Below are positions 45,699 through 58,090 of a DNA stretch of 64,000 nt, in pieces. The DNA is taken from positions 2,480,001-2,544,000 of the forward strand of contig NZ_CP012981.1 in the NCBI RefSeq assembly GCF_001411495.1. The letters are read 5' to 3'. This DNA comes from Burkholderia cepacia ATCC 25416. GTDB lineage: Bacteria; Pseudomonadota; Gammaproteobacteria; Burkholderiales; Burkholderiaceae. The position numbers and the translations under genes were made by a program. Numbering within the stretch: position 1 is the first letter of the stretch; each line of letters starts with the position of its first letter. The notes beneath the pieces were generated by a model, which worked only from the letters and a program-made list of their open reading frames with translations, was not told the DNA's origin and did no database searches.

Positions 45699-46594
45699 CG
45701 AAGATCATCGCCGGGCTGCTGATTGCGCTCGCCGTGCTGCTCGGAATCTATGCGTGGATGCTCGGCCGCGCTCCGGCCCATCCGCCGGCCGCGGTGCCTG
45801 CCGCGGCAATGGTCCAGACGGTGCCGGTGGTCGTGGCGACGCGTCTGTTGCCGGCCGGTCAACCGATTCCGGTCGATGCGCTGAAGTTGGCGTCGGCACC
45901 GATGATGCCGACTGGCGGATTCAGCGATCCGTCGCTGCTGGTCGGTCGCATCCCGGCGAACGACATCCTTGCCGCCGCGCCGGTCGTCGAGGGCGGCTTG
46001 ACGTCGGGGTTGGCGAACCAGGTGGCGCCCGGCGAGCGGGCCGTGGCCATCAAGGTCGACGAGACGAATGCGGTCGGAAACCGGTTGCGCCCCGGCAACT
46101 TTGTCGACGTGTTCCTGAATTTGCGACGCGACAACTCGGGGATGGCGCAAGCCGGATCGGAAATTCCCAATTCACAGGCGCGACTGCTGATGTCGAAGCT
46201 GCGGATCCTGTCGTTCGGCGACGCGACGCCCGACCGCGACGGTAGCGGTGGCCCGGGTGGTGCGGTACGGACCGCCGTGCTCGCGGTGCCGACGGCACAG
46301 GTCGATGCACTGACGCTCGCGGAAGCGAGCGGCCGCCTGACGCTCGCGCTCCGCAATCCGCGCGACGACGAGGTCGCGACACAGACGGTTGCGATCCGCA
46401 CGGCCGGCGATCTGACGCCTTCCGGCCAGGCGGCCGCCGGCGTATGGCTCGATGAACTGTCGGGTGGGCGTGCGCGCACCGCACCCCGCGTGCAGGCGCC
46501 GCCGCGTGCCCCGCGTGCGCCGATCGTCGCGCGCGAAGGCGGAAGCAGCATTGAAGTGATCCGGGGTGGGCGGACCGAAACGGTCGCTTATTGA
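45683..46594 (+). CDS. cpaB: Flp pilus assembly protein CpaB/RcpC
   Basis: 303 residues. One N-terminal membrane segment (LTKIIAGLLIALAVLLGIYAWML), then a SAF domain (VPVVVATRLLPAGQPIPVDALKLASAP) and the RcpC domain (GERAVAIKVDETNAVGNRLRPGNFVDVFLNLRRD). The periplasmic protein works with the secretin and can bind peptidoglycan or oligomeric pili. The basic C-terminal region (RARTAPRVQAPPRAPRAPI) is specific. There is no Shine-Dalgarno before ATG 45683, so translation is likely coupled to the frame upstream. Confidence 0.92.
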   Translation: MGNNLTKIIAGLLIALAVLLGIYAWMLGRAPAHPPAAVPAAAMVQTVPVVVATRLLPAGQPIPVDALKLASAPMMPTGGFSDPSLLVGRIPANDILAAAPVVEGGLTSGLANQVAPGERAVAIKVDETNAVGNRLRPGNFVDVFLNLRRDNSGMAQAGSEIPNSQARLLMSKLRILSFGDATPDRDGSGGPGGAVRTAVLAVPTAQVDALTLAEASGRLTLALRNPRDDEVATQTVAIRTAGDLTPSGQAAAGVWLDELSGGRARTAPRVQAPPRAPRAPIVAREGGSSIEVIRGGRTETVAY

Positions 46595-46660
46595 CAATCC
46601 AAGCACGGTCATCGACAGCAGTAACGGAAGGGAGAAGGCCGTACGACGGTCTCCGAAACA

Positions 46661-47995
46661 ATGACAAAAAAACTGATTGCATACGCGATTGCCATCTGGG
46701 CCATGACCTTCGCCGTGTTGGCCGAGGCTGCCGGCGCAAACGGGTCGATTGATCTTGCGGTCGGCTCGCAGCGGCAGGTCGCTACCGGCCGTACGTTGCA
46801 GCGGATCGCGGTGGGCGATCCTTCGGTCGTCGACGTGCTGGTCATGAAGGGCAGTCGCGCCGGCAACGTACTGCTGGTTGCGAAGGCTCCCGGTTCGACG
46901 AACGTGATGTTGTGGGAGCGGGGGCGCGACGAGCCGACGGTGTGGAATGTCAATGTCGTCGATGCGGCCGCGCAGGCCGTGCTGGACGGCGCGGGACCGT
47001 CCGTGAAGGCGTATGGCGGTGCCGCTGTCGTGTCGGGCTCGGCGGCTTCGCTCGACGCGCATGAGCGGGCAGTTGCAGTCGGCAAGCGGATGGGCGGCAA
47101 AGATGCGACCGTGATCGATACGTCGACAGTCGGTAACCGGAGCGTTGTGCAAGTCGACGTGCGGGTCGTCGAATTCAGCCGCTCGGTGCTGAAGGAAGCC
47201 GGGCTGAATTTCTTCAAGCAAAGCAACGGATTCGCATTCGGCGCATTTGCGCCGGGCGGTCTCCAGTCGGTGACTGGTGGCGGAACGGCGGCGTTCCAGG
47301 CGACTGCCGGCATTCCGATCGCGTCCGCGTTCAACCTGGTGGTGAATTCGGCGGGCCGCGGCATCTTCGGCAATATTTCGATTCTCGAGGCGAACAACCT
47401 TGCCCGGGTACTTGCGCAGCCGACCCTGGTGGCGTTGTCCGGGCAAAGCGCGAGCTTCCTCGCCGGCGGCGAGATCCCCGTGCCGGTGCCGCAGGCGCTT
47501 GGCTCCACGGCAATCGACTGGAAGCAGTACGGCGTCGGCCTCACCCTGACACCGACCGTGCTGAGCCAGCGCCGCATCGCGCTCAAGGTGGCGCCGGAAT
47601 CGAGCCAACTCGACTTCCAGCATGGCGTCACGATCAACAGCGTATCGGTGCCGGCGATCACGACCCGTCGCGCCGATACGACGGTCGAGCTGGGTGACGG
47701 GGAAAGCTTCGTGATTGGCGGCCTGATCGACCGCGAAACGATGTCGAACATCAACAAGGTGCCGGTCCTGGGCGATCTGCCGATCATTGGCGCCTTCTTC
47801 AAGTCGCTGAATTATCAGCAGAACGACAAGGAGCTGGTGATCATCGTGACGCCGCATCTCGTTGCGCCGATCGCGAAGGGCGCGCCGTTGCCGACTACGC
47901 CGGGCGAACTGTCCGAACAGCGTGATGGGCCGGTGTGGCGGTCGTATCTTGGCGGTATCGCATCACCCGATGCAGCGCCCGGATTTTCGAAATGA
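46661..47995 (+). CDS. cpaC: Secretin CpaC/RcpA of the tad pilus
   Basis: 444 residues. Signal peptide residues 1-23, then an N-terminal pilus-secretin domain (GSQRQVATGRTLQRIAVGDPSVVDVLVMKG..NVMLWER), BON/short N domains, and the secretin C-domain with VLAQPTLVALSGQSASFLAGGEIPVPVPQ and VPVLGDLPIIGAFFKS, ending in VIIVTPHLVAP. It forms the outer-membrane pore for the pilus. It lies 66 bases after cpaB. The ribosome site is weak. Confidence 0.95.
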   Translation: MTKKLIAYAIAIWAMTFAVLAEAAGANGSIDLAVGSQRQVATGRTLQRIAVGDPSVVDVLVMKGSRAGNVLLVAKAPGSTNVMLWERGRDEPTVWNVNVVDAAAQAVLDGAGPSVKAYGGAAVVSGSAASLDAHERAVAVGKRMGGKDATVIDTSTVGNRSVVQVDVRVVEFSRSVLKEAGLNFFKQSNGFAFGAFAPGGLQSVTGGGTAAFQATAGIPIASAFNLVVNSAGRGIFGNISILEANNLARVLAQPTLVALSGQSASFLAGGEIPVPVPQALGSTAIDWKQYGVGLTLTPTVLSQRRIALKVAPESSQLDFQHGVTINSVSVPAITTRRADTTVELGDGESFVIGGLIDRETMSNINKVPVLGDLPIIGAFFKSLNYQQNDKELVIIVTPHLVAPIAKGAPLPTTPGELSEQRDGPVWRSYLGGIASPDAAPGFSK

Positions 47996-48040
47996 ATGCG
48001 GGACGAGATGTCGCGCGAAATGTAACCGGGGGTGTTCAAC

Positions 48041-49321
48041 ATGAACGCGAGAACCCTATCGTTGGCTGAGCCTGCCGTGACCGATTATTTCGTGTGCGCA
48101 TCGCAGCAGGATGAACATGCCCGCTGGCTGGGCGAGACACTGGTGTCGGCCGGCACGGTGGAAGCGTTGTCGCTTGACCCAGGTGCGCTGAGCCAGCGCA
48201 TCACGGGGCTCAATCCTGCGATCGTCTTCATCGATTTTTCTCGTGCGCAGGGCGCGGCGAGCGCTGCTGCGGCCGCCGTGCGGCTTGCCCATCCGGGCCT
48301 GCCGGTCGTCGCGCTCGGCACGCTTTCGGAGCCGGAAAGCGCGCTTGCGGCACTGCGGGCCGGCGTACGCGATTTCATCGACGTGTCCGGTAGTGCCGAG
48401 GACGCTTTGCGGATCACCCGCGGGTTGCTCGAGCATACCGGTACCGAACCGGCCAACCGGCACGGCAAACTCGTCGCGTTGCTCGGCGCTCGCGCGGGGA
48501 TGGGCGTCAGCACGCTCGCCGCGAATCTGTCGGTGTGGCTGCACAAGCGTACGGGTTCGGGCACCCCGGAAGCGGGCACGCCTGCGTTCGGAGTCGCCGC
48601 GCCTCACGCGCGGCAGACGGCGCTGGTCGACCTCGGGCTTCCCGCGGGAGACAGTGCGCTGTTCCTCAACACGCGCTGCGAATTCCATTTCGTCGAAGCC
48701 GTGCGCAACCTGCGGCGCATCGACCGGACCTTCGTCAACACGGCGCTGACGCGTCACGCGAGCGGCGTCGCGCTGACCACCTTGCCGCCCAATCTCGCCG
48801 ACCTGCGCGACGTGTCGTATGCGGCTTGCGTCGGCCTGTTGAACCGGTTGCGCGCGTTCTTCGACCAGCAGATCGTCGATCTCGGCGGATTCACGAATCA
48901 TGAATTCGTTGCGCAGATCACTGCCGTGGCCGACGAAGCGTGGCTCGTGTGCGACCAGGGCGTCGCATCGATCGTCTCTGCAGTGGACCTGCTGGAAGGG
49001 CTGCGCGATGCGGGCGTCGACATCGGCAAGATTCGTCTCGTCGTCAACCAGTACGACGCGACGCTGAGCCTGACACCGGCCCAGATCGCAGAGCGGCTCG
49101 GCATTTCGCTGCTGGCGACGCTGCCGGCGCGTCGCGTGGCCATCGGCCAGGCGGCCAATCAGGGGCGGCTGATCGTCGAAACGGCCGAACGCGATCCGTA
49201 TGTGCGTGCTCTCGAGCCGCTCGCAGATCGACTGGCCGGCCCGATCTCCGCCGGCCAGCGCGGTGCATTGGGCCTGTCCGCCCTCAAGCGTTTCATTCAA
49301 CCTTCGTCCAGGCGATCGTAA
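48041..49321 (+). CDS. tadZ: Pilus assembly ATPase-like protein CpaE/TadZ
   Basis: 426 residues; ATG at 48041 follows GGGGG, better than GTG 48032. The N-terminal receiver-like domain is followed by a MinD/ParA-type domain. The deviant Walker A, normally KGGxGKS/T, reads RAGMGVST at residues 151-158: both lysines are replaced (Arg, Val), so ATP hydrolysis is doubtful. Other ParA features are present (DLGLPAGDSALFLN, QIVDLGGFTNHE, VVNQYDATLSLTPAQIAERLG). TadZ localises the tad machine to its site in the cell. Confidence 0.9.
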   Translation: MNARTLSLAEPAVTDYFVCASQQDEHARWLGETLVSAGTVEALSLDPGALSQRITGLNPAIVFIDFSRAQGAASAAAAAVRLAHPGLPVVALGTLSEPESALAALRAGVRDFIDVSGSAEDALRITRGLLEHTGTEPANRHGKLVALLGARAGMGVSTLAANLSVWLHKRTGSGTPEAGTPAFGVAAPHARQTALVDLGLPAGDSALFLNTRCEFHFVEAVRNLRRIDRTFVNTALTRHASGVALTTLPPNLADLRDVSYAACVGLLNRLRAFFDQQIVDLGGFTNHEFVAQITAVADEAWLVCDQGVASIVSAVDLLEGLRDAGVDIGKIRLVVNQYDATLSLTPAQIAERLGISLLATLPARRVAIGQAANQGRLIVETAERDPYVRALEPLADRLAGPISAGQRGALGLSALKRFIQPSSRRS

Positions 49322-49324
49322 GCG

Positions 49325-50689
49325 ATGGCACACGACATCCAATTTGCCGACGGCGCAGCGCCGTTCTCCCAGTCGCAGCAGTTTCACGACATCAAGAATG
49401 CCGCGCACGAGCATCTGTTGACGCGCATCGAGGAACTCGGCGCCGAATTCGGCCGCTGGTCGCGCCAGGCGATCAACCAGTTCGTCGATCTGGAAATCGA
49501 CAGCTTCGTGCGTCTACGGCGCATTCCGCTGAACGAGACCGAGGTCAGGGCGATCGCGGAGGCGCTGACGAAAGAGCTCGCCGGGTTCGGTCCGATCGAG
49601 GATCTGCTCGCCGATCCGCACGTCGAGGACATCCTGATCAACGGCTACAACGACATCTACGTGTCGCGCCACGGCATCCTGGCGAAGCTGCCGATCCGTT
49701 TCACCGACAACGCGCACCTGCTGCGGATCGTGCGCCGCATCCTCGCGCCGATCGGCCGACGTCTCGACGAATCGAACCCGATGGTCGACGCGCGGCTGCC
49801 GGACGGCGGACGCGTCAACGTCGTGATCGAGCCGCTGTCGATCGACGGGCCGGTCGTATCGATCCGGAAATTCCGCAAGGACCCGCTGAAACCTGCCGAC
49901 CTGCTCGCCAACGGCACGTTCAATACGGAGATCGGTACGTTGCTGGAAGCGGCGGTCGAGGCGCGCTGCAACATCCTCGTGTCGGGTGGCACGAGTTCCG
50001 GCAAGACGTCGCTGCTCAACGCGCTGGCGTTCTACATTCCCGAGCACGAGCGGGTCGTGACGATCGAGGACACGGCAGAACTGTCGCTGAATCACCCTCA
50101 TGTCGTGCGTCTCGAAAGCCGCCCGGGCGGTTTCGACGGTAACGGCGTCGTGACGATCCGCGACCTGCTGCGCAATACGCTGCGGATGCGGCCGGATCGC
50201 ATCATCGTCGGCGAAGTACGCGGCGGCGAGGTGCTCGAGATGCTGCAGGCGATGAATACGGGGCACGACGGATCGATGGGCACCGTCCACGCGAGTTCGC
50301 CGCGCGAGTGTCTGTATCGTCTTGAGATGCTGGCCGGTTTCGCAGGTTTCCAGGGAACGGAATCGAGCCTGCGTCGGCAGATTGCGAATGCCATCGACTT
50401 CATCGTGCAGATCGGCCGTCTGTCGAACGGTCGACGCCGGATTCTTTCGATTACCGAAGTGACCGGCCTGTCGGACAACATCATCGCGACGCAGGAACTC
50501 TATCGCTACGAAGCCCGCGTGACACCCGAGGGCGAAGAGGTCGACAACTGGGAGTCGCTCGGCATTCATCCGCATTCGCCGAAGCTCGCGCGTTTCCGTC
50601 AGTCGTTGCAGGCCGCGGGCTTTGGCGGTAGCGGTGGCGGCGGATTCGGTGGCGGATTCGGCCGCGGCGGCGGGGGTTTCAATGTATAG
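49325..50689 (+). CDS. tadA: Tad secretion ATPase CpaF/TadA
   Basis: 454 residues. This VirB11/PilT-superfamily hexameric ATPase powers Flp pilus extension. Marks: IEDLLADPHVEDILINGYNDIYV, Walker A GGTSSGKTSLLNAL, the Asp box VTIEDTAELSL, Walker B and His box RPDRIIVGEVRGGEVLEMLQAMNTGHDGSMGTVHA. The C-terminus carries an extra Gly/Phe-rich tail (GFGGSGGGGFGGGFGRGGGG) that is not part of the fold. The start lies 3 bases after tadZ and the stop overlaps tadB by 8 bases. Confidence 0.96.
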   Translation: MAHDIQFADGAAPFSQSQQFHDIKNAAHEHLLTRIEELGAEFGRWSRQAINQFVDLEIDSFVRLRRIPLNETEVRAIAEALTKELAGFGPIEDLLADPHVEDILINGYNDIYVSRHGILAKLPIRFTDNAHLLRIVRRILAPIGRRLDESNPMVDARLPDGGRVNVVIEPLSIDGPVVSIRKFRKDPLKPADLLANGTFNTEIGTLLEAAVEARCNILVSGGTSSGKTSLLNALAFYIPEHERVVTIEDTAELSLNHPHVVRLESRPGGFDGNGVVTIRDLLRNTLRMRPDRIIVGEVRGGEVLEMLQAMNTGHDGSMGTVHASSPRECLYRLEMLAGFAGFQGTESSLRRQIANAIDFIVQIGRLSNGRRRILSITEVTGLSDNIIATQELYRYEARVTPEGEEVDNWESLGIHPHSPKLARFRQSLQAAGFGGSGGGGFGGGFGRGGGGFNV

Positions 50690-51677
50690 CCTGATGGCTG
50701 GCGCGCTTGCAATGGCACTCCTTTGCGTTGCCGCCGCGTTGATGCTGTGGCGGCATGGCGAGGTGAAACGCGGCCGCGCCGACGTGCAGCGCTTCATCGA
50801 CAGCCGCATCGAGCCGGCCGCGCGAGCGGCGGGTGCGCTTCAGCCTGACGCGAGACCGGTCCAGAATGTCGCGTCTGTGCCCGGTGCGGCCCGCGCGCAG
50901 TCCGCTGCGCCGGCTTCGCGCTGGGCGCAGTGGCGTGAGATCGGTACGGAATACCTCGTCAACGTGGCGAGCCGTGCAGGCATCGAGGATGCGCGCGGCA
51001 AGGCGCTTCTCGCGCTGCTGGGGTTGGTCGCGCTCGGGCTCGTCGCCGGTAATCGGGGCGGCTGGCTGGCTTGCGTCGCCGCGCTCGTGTGCGGCGCGTC
51101 GCTGCTCGTGTTCTGGCTCGTGTCCCGCATTCAGCGGCGTCGCCTGACGATCGTTCGCCAGTTGCCGTCGTTTCTCGACGGCATCGTGCGTCTCGTCACG
51201 CTCGGCAACAGCGTGCCGGCGGCGTTCCAGGCGGCACTGCTGACGACGGAGGCGCCGTTGCGCGGTTGTCTGGACCACGTATCGCGGATGTTGCGCACGG
51301 GTGTCGAGATCGATCGTGCGATGGGACACATCGCGAGCGTCTATCAAACCAAGGAATTCGAACTGGTCGGTTCGGTGCTGCGGCTCTCGGTCCGGTACGG
51401 CGGCCGCGCCGACGTCATGCTCGATCGGATGTCGACGTTCATGCGCGATCTCGAGCAGGCCGAACGGGAACTGGCTGCGATGTCGTCGGAAACGCGACTG
51501 TCCGCATGGGTGCTGGTCATGTTGCCGATCGCGATCGGCAGCTTTGTGATCGCGACGAATCCGCTCTATCTCCAGTCGATGTGGAACGATTACACGGGAC
51601 GTCAGCTGTTGTTCATCGCCTTCATGCTGCAGTTCGCGGGCGGGATCTGGTTGTACCACATGGCCAAGCTCAGGTGA
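50682..51677 (+). CDS. tadB: Tad inner-membrane platform protein TadB
   Basis: 331 residues from ATG 50682, overlapping tadA. It has one N-terminal helix, a basic linker, and a type II secretion F domain (LPSFLDGIVRLVTLGNSVPAAFQAALLTTEAPLRGCLDHVSRMLRTGVEIDRAM) with further membrane helices near 120-160 and at the C-terminus (VLVMLPIAIGSFVIATNP). With TadC it forms the platform driven by TadA. Confidence 0.94.
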   Translation: MYSLMAGALAMALLCVAAALMLWRHGEVKRGRADVQRFIDSRIEPAARAAGALQPDARPVQNVASVPGAARAQSAAPASRWAQWREIGTEYLVNVASRAGIEDARGKALLALLGLVALGLVAGNRGGWLACVAALVCGASLLVFWLVSRIQRRRLTIVRQLPSFLDGIVRLVTLGNSVPAAFQAALLTTEAPLRGCLDHVSRMLRTGVEIDRAMGHIASVYQTKEFELVGSVLRLSVRYGGRADVMLDRMSTFMRDLEQAERELAAMSSETRLSAWVLVMLPIAIGSFVIATNPLYLQSMWNDYTGRQLLFIAFMLQFAGGIWLYHMAKLR

Positions 51678-51681
51678 CGGC

Positions 51682-52692
51682 ATGACAGCCAATCAACTCG
51701 GTTCGCTCGCGCTGGCACTCGGCGCACTCGGCGTCGTGCTGCTGGCGCTGCTTGCAGTACGCCGCGCAAGTGCGCAGACGCGCAGCGATCGCACGCTGGC
51801 CAGCGCGCTCGAGCGGCGCTCAGCGACGTTGGAGGCAGCGGGTACGCGCGCTGCACAGGAGTCCGATGAATCCCGGCAGAATCCGTTAGGACGGAATGCG
51901 GGTGACAGGCGATCGTATCTTGTGCAATGGCTGGACCGTCTGTCGATGGTCGGGGCGCGCCTGCTCGATACCCGCCTGGGCCGGTATCTTGTCGCCGACG
52001 AAGATCGGCTGCTGCTGGAGCAGTGCGGCTACGCCGACACGCGCACCCGCGGACTGTTCCTGAGCGCGCGACTCGCCTGTGCGATTGTCGTGCCGTTGCT
52101 TTTCCTCATGCTGATGGGCTCTCAACTGACCGGCGCGCAATGGCGGGCGGGTGGGGGCATTGCGCTCGTCACCGGCTTCATGTTGCCGAAGCTGTACCTG
52201 CGGCGTCGTGCTGCACAGCGCCGGCAGGCGGTGATCGACGAACTGCCGCTGCTGGTCGACATGCTTCGCTTGCTGCAAGGCGTCGGATTGTCGCTTGACC
52301 AGAGCATCCAGGTCCTGACGAACGACTTCAAGGGGATGATGCCCGTGCTGTCGCTGGAAATGGAAATCGCCCAGCGGCAGTTCGCTGCCGGCCGGACGCG
52401 CGAGCAATCGCTGCAGCGGCTGTCGTCCGGTTTCGAGAACGAGGATCTGCGTGCGATCGTGCGGCTGCTGATCCAGGTCGACAAGCACGGCGGCGCGGTA
52501 CAGGAGCCGCTCAAGCAGTTCGGCGACCGGTTGCGCGAGGCGCGCCGTGCGATGCTGCGCGAACGGATCGGCAAGCTGACGGTAAAGATGACGGGCGTGA
52601 TGATCCTGACGTTGCTGCCGGCACTGCTGATCGTGACGGCGGGACCGGGAATGATCTCCGTGTTGCGCGCGCTGAGCCAGGCGCAGCCCTGA
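51682..52692 (+). CDS. tadC: Tad inner-membrane platform protein TadC
   Basis: 336 residues, four bases after tadB. Membrane segments lie near residues 5-25, 130-165 and 305-330. The T2SSF domain includes LPLLVDMLRLLQGVGLSLDQSIQVLTNDFKGMMPVLSLEMEIAQRQFAAGRTREQSLQRLSSGF. It is a paralogue of TadB and a partner in the platform. Confidence 0.94.
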   Translation: MTANQLGSLALALGALGVVLLALLAVRRASAQTRSDRTLASALERRSATLEAAGTRAAQESDESRQNPLGRNAGDRRSYLVQWLDRLSMVGARLLDTRLGRYLVADEDRLLLEQCGYADTRTRGLFLSARLACAIVVPLLFLMLMGSQLTGAQWRAGGGIALVTGFMLPKLYLRRRAAQRRQAVIDELPLLVDMLRLLQGVGLSLDQSIQVLTNDFKGMMPVLSLEMEIAQRQFAAGRTREQSLQRLSSGFENEDLRAIVRLLIQVDKHGGAVQEPLKQFGDRLREARRAMLRERIGKLTVKMTGVMILTLLPALLIVTAGPGMISVLRALSQAQP

Positions 52693-52715
52693 TGCCGGGA
52701 TGCAAAGGAAGCAAG

Positions 52716-53603
52716 ATGAGACGCATCGATGAAATTGTGAAAGTGGTGGGCGTGTTGGCAATGGTGGGCTTGCTCGGCGCGTGCTCGGCATTCAAGGAAA
52801 GCGGGTACGGCGTCGGCCCGCAGGCGGAACGCGCGGCGCTGATGGACGCGGCGGCGCAGAAGCAGGCGGCGCCGGATACGCCGGGCATGTATCTCGGCCT
52901 GATCGAGCGGATGCAGGCTCAAGGGCTGTATTACGCGTCGCTGGCGCATATCGACGCATACGAGAAACAGTACGGTGCGTCGCCGCAAACGATCCTGCTG
53001 CGCGCCGATGCATTGCGCATGACGGACCAGCCTGCCGCGAGCACTGCGGTCTATACGCAGTTGCTCAACACAACGCTCGCCGCGCGCGGCTATCGCGGGC
53101 TCGGGCTGATTGCCGGCGGCGCGGGCGATTTTCCGCGCGCCGCGCAGGCGTTGTCGCAGGCAACCGTGCTGGCGCCGACCGATGCATCGACGCTTTCGGA
53201 TCTCGCTTACGCGAAGCTGCGTTGCGGCGATATCGAGGGGGCGCGCATTCCGCTGATGAAGGCGGCCGAGCTTGACCAGAGCAATCCGAAGATCATCAGC
53301 AACCTGGTGCTATACCTGCTCGCCTCGGGCCGAACCCACGATGCGCAGAAGCTGATGGCGCAGCAGAAGCTGTCGATGGACGTTCGCAACGATATCCGCA
53401 ACGACGCGACGAAGATTGCCACGGCGGCACGTACCTGGCGTCGTGCGTCCCAGTCACCGGCTTCGGCTTCCGTTTTGACGCCGACCGGTTCGGGAAGCGT
53501 GGTCGACGTGTCGGGCTCGAATGTCGCGAAGCGTCCGTCGCCGGTTGCGAACATCCAGGGATTCGATCCGACTGCGCCTTTGCTGCAGCGGTTTGCACAA
53601 TGA
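52716..53603 (+). CDS. tadD: TPR-repeat pilus lipoprotein TadD
   Basis: 295 residues from ATG 52716, with AAGGAAG upstream; an ATG at 52692 overlapping the tadC stop is the alternative (eight residues longer). The signal ends in the lipobox MVGLLGAC. At least three tetratricopeptide-like helical repeats follow (YYASLAHIDAYEKQYGASPQTILLRADALRM; AARGYRGLGLIAGGAGDFPRAAQALSQATVLAPTDASTLSDLAYAKLRCGDIEGARIPLMKAAELDQSNPKIISNLVLYLLASG). TadD is a pilotin-like protein for the secretin. Confidence 0.92.
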   Translation: MRRIDEIVKVVGVLAMVGLLGACSAFKESGYGVGPQAERAALMDAAAQKQAAPDTPGMYLGLIERMQAQGLYYASLAHIDAYEKQYGASPQTILLRADALRMTDQPAASTAVYTQLLNTTLAARGYRGLGLIAGGAGDFPRAAQALSQATVLAPTDASTLSDLAYAKLRCGDIEGARIPLMKAAELDQSNPKIISNLVLYLLASGRTHDAQKLMAQQKLSMDVRNDIRNDATKIATAARTWRRASQSPASASVLTPTGSGSVVDVSGSNVAKRPSPVANIQGFDPTAPLLQRFAQ

Positions 53604-53625
53604 AAAGGGCATAGGGGGAACTGAC

Positions 53626-53955
53626 ATGACGAACAACAAGAATCCAGGTCGCGTGGCACGCGTGTGCCAAGGTGTCGCGCTTCTCGTGCTCATGGGGGCC
53701 GCAACCGCGGCGTATAGCGATCAGCTGGCGCCCGACGCGTCGGAAATCGGTCATGCAACCAACGCGCTGCTTGCATTCCAGCGTGACGGGCGCGCGGCCG
53801 GCCCGGCCTTGCCGGTACTGGGCGATGCCGCATCGCTTTCCTATCAACGCTATCTCGAATCGTTCAAGCACAAGATTCCGGAATCGATGGGGTCGCCGGT
53901 CAATACGAACGGCAACGGATCGTCCGGCGGACAGAGTTCATCGCAATCGTATTGA
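53626..53955 (+). CDS. Exported DUF3613 protein of the tad locus
   Basis: 109 residues. ATG at 53626 follows AGGGGGAACTGAC. A Sec signal peptide (residues 1-31) precedes a short helical part including ATNALLAFQRDGRAAGPALPVLGDAASLSYQRYLESFKHKIPESMG, which matches the DUF3613 pattern found in beta-proteobacterial tad loci. The Gly/Ser/Gln tail is disordered. The function is unknown; the position suggests a role in pilus assembly. Confidence 0.8.
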   Translation: MTNNKNPGRVARVCQGVALLVLMGAATAAYSDQLAPDASEIGHATNALLAFQRDGRAAGPALPVLGDAASLSYQRYLESFKHKIPESMGSPVNTNGNGSSGGQSSSQSY

Positions 53956-53966
53956 GCGGAGCAGCG

Positions 53967-57250
<3,284 letters not shown>

Positions 57251-57304
57251 TTAATGAGATAAAATCGCGCTGAATTACAACGACACGGGCGGGAATAGAA
57301 CTTC

Positions 57305-58012
57305 ATGAGCCATATGACGGGGTTGGGAAAGGCGTGCGTGTTGCTCGCCGTGGTGGGAGGCATGCAGGGCGCGTATGCGCAGAGCCTGGCGGACAGCGGG
57401 TCGCCGGCAGTACAGCAGGCGTCGGCGCCGGTGGCCGCGATTCCGGTGGTCGATCCGCAGGTCCAGACGTCGGTGCAGCCGCAGGCAGGTGAGTCGACGG
57501 GGCCGAGCACGGTCGACGACCTGCAGCGCCAGATCCAGGCGCACTCGCTGACGGAAATGCGCACGAGCTACAACGGCAGCTACGGTGCGAGCCTGCTGTT
57601 CAACGTAAAGGACGGTGCGTATTTCGTCGCGCTGTTCCAGCAGAAGGCGTTCTGGCGCGTGATCAAGACTTACGACGAATCGCGTGCGGAAGCGATCTAC
57701 CGCGATTTCTCGCACCAGGCGGAGCGGCTGGCCGTAAACGAACTGCGGGCAGCGAAGCTGGAATCGCAGAAGGCGCAGATGGACAAGCAGATCGAGGTCA
57801 CGCAGGATCGCGCGCGGCGTCTGCAGGCGGATATCTCGATCGCACGCCAGCAGCAGGCGGCAGTCGCGGATCGTCAGAAGAGCGTACGTAACGAGACGGC
57901 CGCATTGCAGGCGCAGCAGGCCGAGCTTCAGTCGCAACTGCGGGCGTTGCAGCAGCAGGTGCGTTCGTTGCAGCGGGAGGCCGACGCCGGTTTGCCGACG
58001 ACGGCACGCTGA
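57305..58012 (+). CDS. DUF2968 exported coiled-coil protein
   Basis: 235 residues. A signal peptide (to about residue 25, ...AYAQ) leads to a Pro/Val/Gln-rich linker and a region STVDDLQRQIQAHSLTEMRTSYNGSYGASLLFNVKDGAYFVALFQQKAFWRVIKTYDESRAEAIY typical of DUF2968. Residues 130-225 form a long coiled coil (heptads through KLESQKAQMDKQIEVTQDRARRLQADISIARQQQ). It is probably periplasmic. It follows the activator by 54 bases and precedes a convergent terminator. The function is unknown. Confidence 0.82.
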   Translation: MSHMTGLGKACVLLAVVGGMQGAYAQSLADSGSPAVQQASAPVAAIPVVDPQVQTSVQPQAGESTGPSTVDDLQRQIQAHSLTEMRTSYNGSYGASLLFNVKDGAYFVALFQQKAFWRVIKTYDESRAEAIYRDFSHQAERLAVNELRAAKLESQKAQMDKQIEVTQDRARRLQADISIARQQQAAVADRQKSVRNETAALQAQQAELQSQLRALQQQVRSLQREADAGLPTTAR

Positions 58013-58055
58013 ACCCGGCAGCGGTGCGGCGACATGCCGCGCCGGCCGCACAAGT

Positions 58056-58090
58056 AAAAAGGGCAAGCCGGTTGGCTTGCCCTTTTGTTT
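58056..58090. terminator. Bidirectional terminator
   Basis: AAAAAGGGCAAGCC-GGTT-GGCTTGCCCTTTTGTTTT between the convergent DUF2968 and hfq2 genes; it overlaps the hfq2 stop. Confidence 0.88.
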
